Part shown: in pieces, positions 8,142 to 17,488 of the stretch
Layout: every line of letters begins with the position of its first letter
How positions within the stretch are numbered: the first letter of the stretch is position 1
NCBI GenBank assembly: GCA_903925515.1
Contig: CAIYFP010000338.1
Location: 1 to 27,846, forward strand
Origin: an uncultured Verrucomicrobiota bacterium
Lineage (GTDB): Bacteria; Verrucomicrobiota; Verrucomicrobiia; Limisphaerales; UBA9464
DNA length: 27,846 nt
Direction: 5' to 3'
Position numbers and translations under genes: made by a program
Notes under the pieces: model-generated
What the model was told of the DNA's origin: nothing
Databases searched by the model: none
What the model saw: only the letters and a program-made list of their open reading frames with translations

Positions 8142-9029
8142 ATGTCAGCGCCCGATTCCCTCTACCTTTTGAAGGAAGGCCAGCAAAGCGGACCCCATAC
8201 CCATGCCGAGCTCCGCGCCTTGCTCGATTCTGGCCACGCAAGCCATGGAGATCATGTCTGGGCCGAGGGCTGGCCCGATTGGGTCACGCTCGGGAGCGTC
8301 CCCGGCATGGTGCCCGCGCCCGAGGCCGCCTCGTCCGCCGCATTCGACCTGCCACCCGAGCGCGGCTTCGGGGCCTTGATCCTCGACGCCTTGGCCTATC
8401 CCTTCCGCGGCGACGGCTTCCTCATCCTCGCGCTCGGGACGATCCTGTTCACCGTCCTCGATTTCGTGGGGATGTTCAGCTGGATCATCACCGCCGCCGC
8501 ATGGGGCTACCTGCTGCTCATGCTCCAGCACGTCCTTCATGGCACGGCCATGGGCGAGGACCGCGTGCCCAATTGGCCAGACTTCGACGGCTTCGGGGAG
8601 TTGCTCGGCAAGACATTCCAGTGGATCGGCGTCCTGGTCGCGTGCTTCGGGCCAGGCATCTTCCTGCTGGTGACGGCCCACGACAACGAGGTCCGCATGA
8701 CCGCCGGCGCGGCGGCGCTGCTCCTTGGACTCCTCTTTGGCCCCATGGCCCTCCTGTCCGTCGGCATGCACGACACCCTCAGCGGGCTGCATCCCGGCCT
8801 CGTCGTCCGCTCCATCTTCAGGGCGCCCGGCCATTACGTCGCCATGCTGCTCGTCTTCGTCGCCCTCGCCTGCCTTCAGGTCCTTGCAGGCCAGCTCAGC
8901 GACAGGGTGCCCGTCGCGGGCATCGTGATCGACAAGCTCGACGAGCTTTGGACCGCCGTCTTTGTCGCCCGTGTCCTCGGCGCCTTCTACTTCGTCAACC
9001 GACGCACCTTATCGTGGTTTGGCGAATAG
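8142..9029 (+). CDS. GYF_2-domain integral membrane protein
   Basis: This 295-residue protein begins with a GYF_2 (DUF4339) module at about residues 5-55: YLLKEGQQSGPHTHAELRAL, then VWAEGWPDWVTLGSV. That domain is common at the cytoplasmic N-terminus of bacterial membrane proteins and is thought to bind partners. It is followed by about five to six hydrophobic segments at 92-110, 113-131, 161-179, 188-208, 232-250 and 270-285, resembling the DUF4013-like or RDD-like membrane domains that often follow GYF_2. The start at 8142 gives the exact domain beginning; an upstream in-frame ATG at 8106 adds 12 residues of no clear value. No Shine-Dalgarno sequence is present. Function unknown. Confidence 0.85.
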   Translation: MSAPDSLYLLKEGQQSGPHTHAELRALLDSGHASHGDHVWAEGWPDWVTLGSVPGMVPAPEAASSAAFDLPPERGFGALILDALAYPFRGDGFLILALGTILFTVLDFVGMFSWIITAAAWGYLLLMLQHVLHGTAMGEDRVPNWPDFDGFGELLGKTFQWIGVLVACFGPGIFLLVTAHDNEVRMTAGAAALLLGLLFGPMALLSVGMHDTLSGLHPGLVVRSIFRAPGHYVAMLLVFVALACLQVLAGQLSDRVPVAGIVIDKLDELWTAVFVARVLGAFYFVNRRTLSWFGE

Positions 9030-9494
9030 CCCCCCGCCCACCCCGCACCACCCAAAAACTCCCCTCTCAACCACGAGAAGAATCTTTCGATCCACGACCC
9101 GGCCAGTTTCCGCAGGCTGGGTGCCAGCATGCGAACGCATGCGGCTGGGCATGAGCCGGGCATGGGGTGGACCGGTACGAGGTGGACCCGGCCGGGATCG
9201 GCGTTGCTGACGACGCAGTTGACGGACATCGAGTCGGCGGTGGAACCGCCAAGGACGCTCCCAACGCCGGTGACCTCCGGATCACGGGCGGCCGGTTGCT
9301 GAAGGCCAAGACGCCGAGATTCGAGCCTGATCCCCGCATAAGCAGTTCCTGAGTGCCCGGCTCTCGCCTCACGCTGCGCCAACGGAGGGCCGAAACGACA
9401 GATCCTCTTGGCGTCTGCCCATGAAACCGCCGGTTGGCCGCCGGGGCAGGTTTCACTGGCCCCATCAACCACGGCCTTCCACGGCCCTGCTCTC

Positions 9495-9713
9495 GGCGTG
9501 AAAAAATCCATGCCGCCTCCTGCACGGTTTTCGAGATGCATGCAGCGGGGAATTCCTCACGCCATGACGCCATGACGCCATGACGCGAAGAATGCGGTCT
9601 CAGGGATGCCCTTCCCGGGGTTCATGCCCATCCGCCACGACCCCGTGTTGGCACGAAGCCCGTCGCAACTCGCCCGCTTGCGGATCGCGAGCTTGCCACC
9701 TCCTCGCGCGAGG
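9495..9713 (-). repeat. Dispersed repeat I, copy B
   Basis: The reverse complement of this segment aligns with 2510-2706. It differs by a short insertion between ggcggatggg and gagaccgca, and by an expanded tandem: the 8-base unit acgccatg occurs three times in a row from 9559, plus a partial fourth unit. Copy A has fewer units. The element therefore contains a small variable-number tandem. Confidence 0.75.
9559..9587 (+). repeat. Short tandem repeat, 8-base unit acgccatg
   Basis: Three perfect units and a partial fourth lie within dispersed repeat I copy B. Related units appear around 2697-2716 in copy A's right end (cacgccatgacgtcatgacg). Confidence 0.8.
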
Positions 9714-9828
9714 ATTTGGGATGCGAGGACGGCCTGCCGGACCAACCCAACGGCGGCGCGGCGCGGCGGTCGGGATCCAAGGCCCTGCTTGCCTTCGTCA
9801 CGCCCGACCGAGAAGGATCCCATGCCTG

Positions 9829-10956
9829 ATGAGGACGATGCGCGTGGGGATTATTGGGGGAGGTCTAATGGGACGCGAGGCCGCAAGCGCCTTCGGACGT
9901 TGGTTCGCCTTGGACGCCAAAAGCCTGCCCGTCCGCGCCGAGTTGACCGCCGTTTGCGACCTCCAAACCTCCGTCGTGGACTGGTTCCGGCAGGTCCCCG
10001 GCGTCCGGTTGCTTACCCAGGACCATCGCGAGCTTCTCGCGTCGCCGGACGTGGACGTCGTGTACGTGGCGGTGCCGCACCACCTGCATGAGGCCCTCTA
10101 TCTTGACGTGCTTCGCGCGGGCAAGGACCTCCTCGCCGAAAAGCCCTTTGGCATCGACCTGCCGGCAGCGGAACGCATCTCCGAGGCGTGCGCCAGCTCG
10201 GGCCGGTTTGTCCGATGCAGCTCGGAGTTTCCGTTCCTTCCCGGCGCGCAACGCGTCATCGAGACGGTGCGCTCCGGCCGGATCGGGAAGCTGCTGGAAG
10301 TCCGCTCCTGCTTCTGGCACGCCAGCGACCTCGACCCCAGCAAGCCCGCCAATTGGAAGCGCCAGGTCCGCACCTGTGGCGAAATCGGCGTCATGGGCGA
10401 CCTCGGCATGCACGTCGTCCATGTCCCATTCCGCCTCGGGTGGTACCCCGTCCGGGTCTATGCCCAGTTGCAGAAAATCTACACCGAACGCCCCGACGGC
10501 CGCGGCGGCATGGCCGCATGCGACACATGGGACAACGCCATGCTGCACGCCGACATCGGCGTCGAAGGCCGCGAGGTCCCCATGCGGCTGGAAATGAAGC
10601 GCCTCGCGCCGGGCGCCACCAACACATGGTCGCTCGAGGTCCTCGGCACGGACGGCGGCGCCCGGTTCTCCACCGCCGAGCCCAAGACCCTTTGGACATT
10701 CGATCGTATCAAGGAACAAGCGTGGTCCCGGACCGACCTCGGTTTCGCCAGCGTCTTCCCCACGATCACGGGCGGCATTTTTGAACCCGGCTTCCCCGAT
10801 TGCTTCCAACAAATGTGGGCCGCGTTTGCCGCGGAATGGGCCGGTGTCCTCGGAACCAAGTTTGGGTGCGTAACCCCGGCCGAGGCGGTGGCGAGCCATC
10901 GGTTGTTCGCGGCCGCGCTACGTTCGCACCACCAAAAAGCGGCGATCGCCCTTTAG
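9829..10956 (+). CDS. Gfo/Idh/MocA family NAD(P)-dependent oxidoreductase
   Basis: This 375-residue enzyme has the family's N-terminal Rossmann fold (MRTMRVGIIGGGLMGREAA, GxGxxG-like GGGLMG at residues 10-15), DVVYVAVPHHLHEAL at 76-90, and the signature LLAEKPFGID, with Glu-Lys-Pro at 104-106. The second motif GDLGMHVVH (190-198) provides Asp191 and His195; the family norm is GDxGxHxxD, so the last acidic position is His here. The family oxidises or reduces sugars, cyclitols and glycosides with NAD(P). The start at 9829 was chosen for the Shine-Dalgarno gagaagga about 11 bases upstream; ATG 9838 is an alternative that would fit the fold equally well. The gene is monocistronic. There is no signal peptide, so it is probably cytoplasmic. 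Substrate not predictable. Confidence 0.93.
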   Translation: MRTMRVGIIGGGLMGREAASAFGRWFALDAKSLPVRAELTAVCDLQTSVVDWFRQVPGVRLLTQDHRELLASPDVDVVYVAVPHHLHEALYLDVLRAGKDLLAEKPFGIDLPAAERISEACASSGRFVRCSSEFPFLPGAQRVIETVRSGRIGKLLEVRSCFWHASDLDPSKPANWKRQVRTCGEIGVMGDLGMHVVHVPFRLGWYPVRVYAQLQKIYTERPDGRGGMAACDTWDNAMLHADIGVEGREVPMRLEMKRLAPGATNTWSLEVLGTDGGARFSTAEPKTLWTFDRIKEQAWSRTDLGFASVFPTITGGIFEPGFPDCFQQMWAAFAAEWAGVLGTKFGCVTPAEAVASHRLFAAALRSHHQKAAIAL

Positions 10957-10968
10957 GGCAACCGCCGC
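10934..10968 (-). terminator. Intrinsic terminator facing left, overlapping the 3' end of the oxidoreductase gene
   Basis: Read on the minus strand, GCGGCG and CGCCGC form an outer 6-bp stem, a 3x3 internal loop follows, and GCCC/GGGC with a 4-base loop forms the inner stem (10939-10968). Five Ts (10934-10938) follow directly. On the plus strand there is no T-tract, so it would end a minus-strand transcript coming from the gap to the right, not the oxidoreductase mRNA. Confidence 0.6.
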
Positions 10969-11080
10969 CAGTTCGTTGGCCAAAACGACAAAATCCCCCG
11001 CGGAATCGAGCCTGTCAGGAGGGTAGCCGTCCAGGTTCTCGGAGCCGCACAGCTAGGATTCTTACGAATCAGCCACCCAC
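10934..11080 (-). ncRNA. Candidate structured non-coding RNA, no known family
   Basis: A minus-strand transcript starting near 11080 would fold locally and end at the terminator just described. A 7-bp helix pairs GGGUGGC (11078-11072) with GCUACCC (11027-11021). Inside it lie a 5-bp hairpin GAUUC-GUAA-GAAUC with a GNRA tetraloop (11057-11070) and a small AGCU/GGCU hairpin. Downstream is a UCGUU/AACGA hairpin (10973-10988). A TTGACG hexamer (11105-11110, minus strand) could be a -35, with a weak TAGTCG -10 18 bases later. No known RNA family (6S, SRP, RNase P, tmRNA) is recognised. One minus-strand frame also reads as a protein-like peptide of about 44 codons after a stop, so a gene relic is the alternative. 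Confidence 0.3.
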
Positions 11081-11144
11081 CGACTAGCGCAATAGATGCC
11101 AAGTCGTCAACCCAACGCCGAAAACTCGCAAAAATTTCGCCACC

Positions 11145-11437
11145 CCCGGGGATTTGGGTCCCGCCCCCGCCCCAAGGCCGCAGCATGGAAAAGCCACGCG
11201 GAATTCATTGGGGCGCGGCGTCATGGCAAAAGTGAAAAGACAGGCTCACACGCCCGCATTCCCGGCCCTATCGAGCCACGCATCTGCCGCCTCATGGCCA
11301 TGGCCATGACCATGACCAAGGCATGGAGGATGACTGGGCCCCATGGAATCGAAGGCTCCATGGAAAGGGCGAACGATTCGCACCGACTCCGGCAGGCAAA
11401 TCCGTCCCTCGACGTTTTCGGCACCCAAATCCCCGGG
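11145..11437. repeat. 15-base perfect inverted repeat pair
   Basis: cccggggatttgggt at 11145-11159 and its exact reverse complement acccaaatccccggg at 11423-11437 lie about 260 bases apart. A near-copy, ccgggatttgggtc, lies at about 22386-22400 upstream of the LptD-like gene. All three are intergenic. Confidence 0.65.
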
Positions 11438-12446
11438 TAACCGGCAGGGAATCCCTTGATCCACTTGCCGGCGAGCGTTGGGACGCTGCGTGGCAACATG
11501 CCCTCGGAGCGGACGGGCACGAACTCTGGCATGGGCACCTACCGAGCCCGCCTTCTGGGTGTCCGGATGTCTGGGTGTGAGCATTCCCCGCTTCCTGGCT
11601 CACGGGATCGCCGCACGTGATGTTGTTTTTTGATCACCCAAAAGCACAAAGTGGTCCAGCTGGCTCCACCCTCCGTGGGGCCTCAGGAGGGGAACTCCAG
11701 GCACTGCAAAGCTTCCTGCGCGGGGACCACGGAACTCCCCCCGGCATGGACGCGTCCCTTGACCTGCAAGCGCGTCGGGACGGGCACGAGTACGGAGGCG
11801 CAAGCGAAGTTCTCTAGACACCGGGCCGTGACATAAACTGGCCACAAACGGGTTCCATGAATGGGAACCACCTCACCCATGGGCAACAACCCGGCACGGT
11901 CAGGCCATGCGCCCACGAAACCCCGAACGCCGATTCCAGCCGGCAAAGGGGCACGCTGGCACGCCGGCGCTTGGCGAGGCTTGCCGGACCCAAGGCCTTT
12001 CCCCCACGCCCTCCCCTGCCCGTAACCGGATGCCCCGAACACCACTCGGCCCACACACCCACACACCCACACAAGTTTTCCAAACCGATGCATTGACACC
12101 TACCCGCCACTTTCTAACGTCATCCCCTGTCCGGGTTGCGGGACGTTTCTTCAGCGGGGTTCTCCACCCCCACCTCCTTGGCGTCTGCAGCCCGGGCTTT
12201 TTCTTTCATGAGCAACCCTTGCTCGCCCTCCAACCTCCTCCACCCGGCCTCACGTCACGCCGACTCCGCAAGGGTCCGGAACCCATGGCTGCATGGGCCC
12301 TGTCTCATTCCACCCCGCTTCACCAGATCGCAAGCCCAACGCCCACCGTTGCAGGCTTCTCTTGCCGGGCACGCCAAACCTGCGCGGCCGTTCCGGCCGG
12401 ACCTGGGCTTGCCTTGAAAAATGGGACGGTAAAACAGGGGGTCTTG

Positions 12447-12575
12447 GGCGTTGGACATGGAGGGGATGTCGGGGACCCAGACCTCGTCGGGACGCTGGGG
12501 TGGAGGCATCTGGGAGAGGCGGTTGGACGCGATGGCGGGCCTCCCGGCGGCCGCGCAGGTCCCCCGTCGCGGAGC
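12447..12575 (-). pseudogene. IS3-family OrfB transposase relic
   Basis: On the minus strand the segment reads RPAIASNRLSQMPPPQRPDE, then VWVPDIPSMSN. This matches the start of the DDE integrase core of IS3-type OrfB transposases, whose usual form is 'PVAPNRLaq..PP.RPDqVWvtDITYI.T'. The catalytic Asp of DITYI survives as D in VPDIP, but the sequence loses similarity straight after it. No terminal inverted repeats or partner OrfA were found, so the rest of the element is gone. This is a small relic of an ancient insertion. Confidence 0.6.
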
Positions 12576-12664
12576 CCGTCCCATGCGCGTTCCCTCGAGC
12601 CGGCCGAATCCACGTTGGATTTTCCGCGTCCATCCCCTCAACGTTTCCTCAAGGTCTTCCCGAA

Positions 12665-15600
12665 ATGAGCGTGTTCAATCCGTCCCGTTGCCTGCTGGCG
12701 GCCCTCGCCCTCGCGATATCCGTCACGGCGTTCGCCGCGCCCGCCGTGGACTTCAACCGCGACGTCCGCCCCCTGCTCTCCGACAACTGCTTCGCATGCC
12801 ACGGCCCCGACACGGCGAAGATCAAGGGCGGCCTCCGCCTCGACCTCCGCGACGCCGCCCTCGCGCCCGCCAAGTCCGGCAAGAAGGCCATCGTCCCCGG
12901 CAAGCCCAACGACAGCGAGCTCGTCCGCCGCATCCATTCCACCGACGCGGACGACCTGATGCCCCCGCCCGAGACCCACAAGAGCCTCACGGCGGTCCAA
13001 CGCGAACTTCTTGCCCGCTGGATCGAGCAGGGCGCCGTGTATCAGGGCCATTGGGCCTACCAAGTCCCCGTGCGCCCTTCCGCCCCAAACCCACCCCTCG
13101 CCATCGACCACCTCATCAACCAACCCCTCAAGGCCGCAGGCATCCAGCCCGTCCCAGAGGCTTCCCGGCGCGATCTCGCCCGACGGCTGCATCTTGACCT
13201 CCTCGGCCTTCCTCCGTCGCCCAAGGATGTCGAGGAGTTCGCCTCCGACACGTCCCCCGACGCCTACCCTCGCCTCGTTGAACGGATCCTTGCGTCCCCG
13301 CACTTCGGCGAACGCATGGCCATCGGCTGGCTCGACGTCGTCCGCTTCGCCGACACCATCGGCTACCACTCCGACAACCCCCGCAACATCTGGCCCTATC
13401 GCGACTACGTCATCCGCGCCTTCAACGGCAACAAGCCCTTCGACGTCTTCACCCGCGAGCAGCTCGCCGGCGACCTCCTGCCCAACGCCGGGACCGAGCA
13501 ACTCGTCGGGTCCGCCTTCAACCGGCTCCTCCTCACCACGGAGGAGGGCGGAGCCCAGCCCAAGGACTACGAAGCCCGCTACCTGACCGACCGCGTCCGC
13601 GCCGTCGGCGCCGTCTGGCTCGGCCAAACCACCGGCTGCGCCCAATGCCATGACCACAAGTTCGACCCCTTCTCCACCCGCGACTTCTATGCCCTCGGCG
13701 CCTTCTTCGCCGACGTGAAGGAAGCCATCATCGGACGCCGCGAGGACGGCATGTTCGTCACCGACAACCAACAGGCCGCGGAGCTCCAGCGCCGTCGCGA
13801 GGTCCTCAAGGGCGTCCAAGCCCTCTACGACGGTCCCCAGCCCGCCCTAGCCGATGCCTTCTCGCGCTGGGAACGGCTCCTGTCCGACGCCATCGCCATG
13901 GACGACCGCTGGACACGCATGGCCCCGGAGTCCGCAGCCTCGTCCGGCGACGCCACCCTCAAGGTGCAGCCCGACCGGTCCGTGCTCGCCTCCGGCAAGA
14001 AGCCTGACACGGACACCTACACCCTTCGCTTCACCAACGCACCAGCCCAGCTCGCCGGGCTCCGCATCGAGGTCCTGCCCGACGACTCCCTCCCTTCCAA
14101 GGGCCCCGGCCGCGCCGGCAACGGCAACTTTGTCCTCACCGAGGTCGTCGCACGGGTCGAGCGCGCAGGAGCCCCGCCGCGAACACTTTCCTTCTCCATC
14201 GCCCGCGCCACCCACGAGCAAACCACCTTCGCCGAGAACAACCCCTACCGCGCATGGACGCCCGCCTCGGCCATCGACCAGGACACCATGGGCTCCAGCC
14301 CCGGCTGGGCCGTGCTCCCCGACGCCGGCAAGCCCCATCAACTCCTCCTCGGCCTTGCCCGGCCCGCCCAGCTCGCACCCGGCGACGTCCTCGTCGTCGA
14401 ATTGCAGCAACGCCACGGAAACGGCGCCCACACCCTCGGCAAGTTCCGCGTCTCCGCCGCCTCCAACCCCGACGCCGTCGCCTCGCCAGCTGCCCTGCCC
14501 CCGCCCACCGAGCTCGCCGACGTCCTCCGCATCGCACCGTCCCAACGCGACGACGCCCAGCGCAAGCGTCTCATGGACGCCTTCAAGAAGCAGGCACCCG
14601 AGCTCGCCAGCTCCCGCGCCCTCCTCGACGACGCCCGGAAGTCCGTCGCCGACTACGAGGCCTCCCTCCCCCGTTGCATCGTCACCGAACGTGGCGAGCC
14701 CCGCACCGTCCGCGTCCTCCCACGCGGCAACTGGATGGTCGAAACCGGCGACGTGATGCAGCCCACGCTCCCTGTCGCCCTCTCCTCCGGCTACAAGGCC
14801 CCCCCACGAAAGCTCAACCGTCTCGACCTTGACGACTGGCTCCTCGCCCCGGAAAACCCCCTCACCACCCGCGTCGTCATGAACCGCCTCTGGAAGCAGT
14901 TCTTCGGCGCCGGCCTTTCCAAGGTCCTCGACGACCTCGGCGCGCAGGGCGAGCCCCCGTCCAACCCCGCCCTCCTTGACTGGCTTGCCTGCGAGTTCCG
15001 CGACTCCGGCTGGAACATGAAGCACATGGTCCGGCTCATCGTGAACAGCCAAGCCTACCGCCGTTCCTCCGTCGCCCCGCGCAACCTCGTCGCCCGTGAC
15101 CCCGACAACCGGCTTTTCGCCCGCCAATCCCGCTGGCGCATCGATGCCGAGCTCGTCCGCGACAACGCCCTCGCCCTCGCCGGACTCCTCGTCCGCGACG
15201 TCGGCGGCCCCTCCGTCCGGCCCTACCAACCCGACGGCTACTGGGAAAACCTCAACTTCCCCCAGCGCGGCTACGACGCCTCCAACGGCCCCGGCCAATA
15301 CCGCCGCGGCCTCTACACATGGTGGCAACGCTCCTTCGTCCACCCCTCCATGCTCGCCTTCGACGCCCCCACCCGCGAGGAATGCGCCGCCGACCGCTCC
15401 CGCTCCAACATCCCCCAGCAGGCCCTCGTCCTCCTCAACGACCCGTCGTACGTCGAGGCCGCCAAGGCCTTCGCCGCTCGCATCCTGCGCGATGCCCCCG
15501 GCGACGACGTCGCGCGCATCCGCTGGGCATGGAACCAGGCCCTCCAACGGCAACCTTCCGCCGCCGAGCTCGAGACCCTGTCCAGCCTCCTCCAGAGGCA

Positions 15601-15757
15601 ACGCGCCGATTACCGCGCCGACACCGAATCCGCCCGCGCCTTCGTCGCCACCGGCCAATGGAAGGCCCCGGCCGGAATCGACCCCGCCGACCTCGCCGCA
15701 TGGACCGACGTCGCACGCGCCCTTCTCAACCTCCACGAAACCATCACCCGTTCCTGA
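12665..15757 (+). CDS. PSCyt1-PSCyt2-PSD1 (DUF1549/DUF1553) planctomycete-type cytochrome protein
   Basis: This 1030-residue exported protein starts with a signal peptide (residues 1-25, LLAALALAISVTAFA), which fixes the ATG at 12665. PSCyt1 follows, with a cytochrome c motif C42-FA-C45-H46 (NCFACHGPD) and LMPPPETHKSLT. PSCyt2/DUF1549 spans about 150-370 (LARRLHLDLLGLPPSPKDV, HFGERMAIGWLDVVRFADT, and a second motif C325-AQ-C328-H329 in GCAQCHDHKFDP). An inserted beta-sandwich, CBM-like domain covers about 416-600 (GRAGNGNFVLTEV). PSD1/DUF1553 follows (VLPRGNWMVETGDVMQP at about 684; NPLTTRVVMNRLWKQFFG; NIPQQALVLLNDPSYVE). The family is abundant in PVC bacteria and always sits beside DUF1501 proteins; its chemistry is unproven, but it is presumed to be periplasmic redox or glycan metabolism. 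The stop codon is one base from the next start, so the two are cotranscribed. Confidence 0.93.
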   Translation: MSVFNPSRCLLAALALAISVTAFAAPAVDFNRDVRPLLSDNCFACHGPDTAKIKGGLRLDLRDAALAPAKSGKKAIVPGKPNDSELVRRIHSTDADDLMPPPETHKSLTAVQRELLARWIEQGAVYQGHWAYQVPVRPSAPNPPLAIDHLINQPLKAAGIQPVPEASRRDLARRLHLDLLGLPPSPKDVEEFASDTSPDAYPRLVERILASPHFGERMAIGWLDVVRFADTIGYHSDNPRNIWPYRDYVIRAFNGNKPFDVFTREQLAGDLLPNAGTEQLVGSAFNRLLLTTEEGGAQPKDYEARYLTDRVRAVGAVWLGQTTGCAQCHDHKFDPFSTRDFYALGAFFADVKEAIIGRREDGMFVTDNQQAAELQRRREVLKGVQALYDGPQPALADAFSRWERLLSDAIAMDDRWTRMAPESAASSGDATLKVQPDRSVLASGKKPDTDTYTLRFTNAPAQLAGLRIEVLPDDSLPSKGPGRAGNGNFVLTEVVARVERAGAPPRTLSFSIARATHEQTTFAENNPYRAWTPASAIDQDTMGSSPGWAVLPDAGKPHQLLLGLARPAQLAPGDVLVVELQQRHGNGAHTLGKFRVSAASNPDAVASPAALPPPTELADVLRIAPSQRDDAQRKRLMDAFKKQAPELASSRALLDDARKSVADYEASLPRCIVTERGEPRTVRVLPRGNWMVETGDVMQPTLPVALSSGYKAPPRKLNRLDLDDWLLAPENPLTTRVVMNRLWKQFFGAGLSKVLDDLGAQGEPPSNPALLDWLACEFRDSGWNMKHMVRLIVNSQAYRRSSVAPRNLVARDPDNRLFARQSRWRIDAELVRDNALALAGLLVRDVGGPSVRPYQPDGYWENLNFPQRGYDASNGPGQYRRGLYTWWQRSFVHPSMLAFDAPTREECAADRSRSNIPQQALVLLNDPSYVEAAKAFAARILRDAPGDDVARIRWAWNQALQRQPSAAELETLSSLLQRQRADYRADTESARAFVATGQWKAPAGIDPADLAAWTDVARALLNLHETITRS

Positions 15758-15758
15758 C

Positions 15759-17207
<1,449 letters not shown>

Positions 17208-17217
17208 TCAGGCAGGC

Positions 17218-17432
17218 GGCCCTCGTTCGCATGGTCTCGTGTCTCACCCATCGCGGGCGTGGAATTGCCCCAAGTAACCCATGGATCAAGGCGTGAGGAC
17301 GGAGCCCGCCCGCGGGGGTCCGAGACGCACGAACCCCGAAGGCCCAAGGCCCAAGTCGTCGCCCGATCCTCGTCGGACACGAGAATCCGTCGCGACGAAA
17401 CACCAGCCATGGGTGAGACACGACACGAGGGC
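17218..17432. repeat. Inverted repeat in the convergent intergenic region
   Basis: The left arm at about 17218-17262 (ggccctcg...tctcgtgtctcacccat) matches the reverse complement of the right arm at about 17399-17432 (ggccctcgtgtcgtgtctcacccat). The core tcgtgtctcacccat is exact; the left arm carries a small insertion after ggccctcg. It sits between the convergent DUF1501 and PSD1 genes. A bidirectional transcription end or a dispersed repeat in inverted copies are both possible; there is no T-tract. Confidence 0.6.
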
Positions 17433-17488
17433 CATCTTCCTCCCACCGCTGCCCGCCTTCTTCCAGCGTCACGCCCCGTGCCGTGCCG

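Larger units (their letters stand above)
9030..9828. other. Non-coding stretch with repeat I copy B
   Basis: About 800 bases without a convincing gene. The right half holds copy B of dispersed repeat I (9495-9713). The left half (9030-9490) has short open frames on both strands, for example plus 9167-9352, but none carries a recognisable domain. A good Shine-Dalgarno sequence (gagaagga, 9810-9817) ends the stretch just ahead of the oxidoreductase gene. Confidence 0.55.
10957..12664. other. Long non-coding stretch with relics
   Basis: This 1.7-kb gap has no intact gene that I can support. It contains the candidate RNA and its terminator (10934-11080, minus), a 15-base inverted repeat pair (11145-11159 and 11423-11437), a CA-rich run ccacacacccacacacccac near 12050, and an IS3-like transposase relic (12447-12575, minus). 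Short open frames on both strands (for example plus 11617-11836 and minus 11683-12110) show no domain. No promoter for the downstream operon could be fixed. Confidence 0.55.

Noticed and set aside
9167..9352. Small plus-strand open frame of 61 codons
   Set aside because: No recognisable domain, no Shine-Dalgarno sequence, and it sits in a decayed intergenic region.
10939..10968. Terminator for the plus-strand oxidoreductase gene
   Set aside because: The hairpin has no T-tract on the plus strand and overlaps the stop codon; the five Ts are on the minus strand.
10990..11020. tRNA or tmRNA T-arm like sequence ggctcgattcc on the minus strand
   Set aside because: The flanking bases do not form the 5-bp T-stem, and no acceptor or anticodon arm can be drawn.
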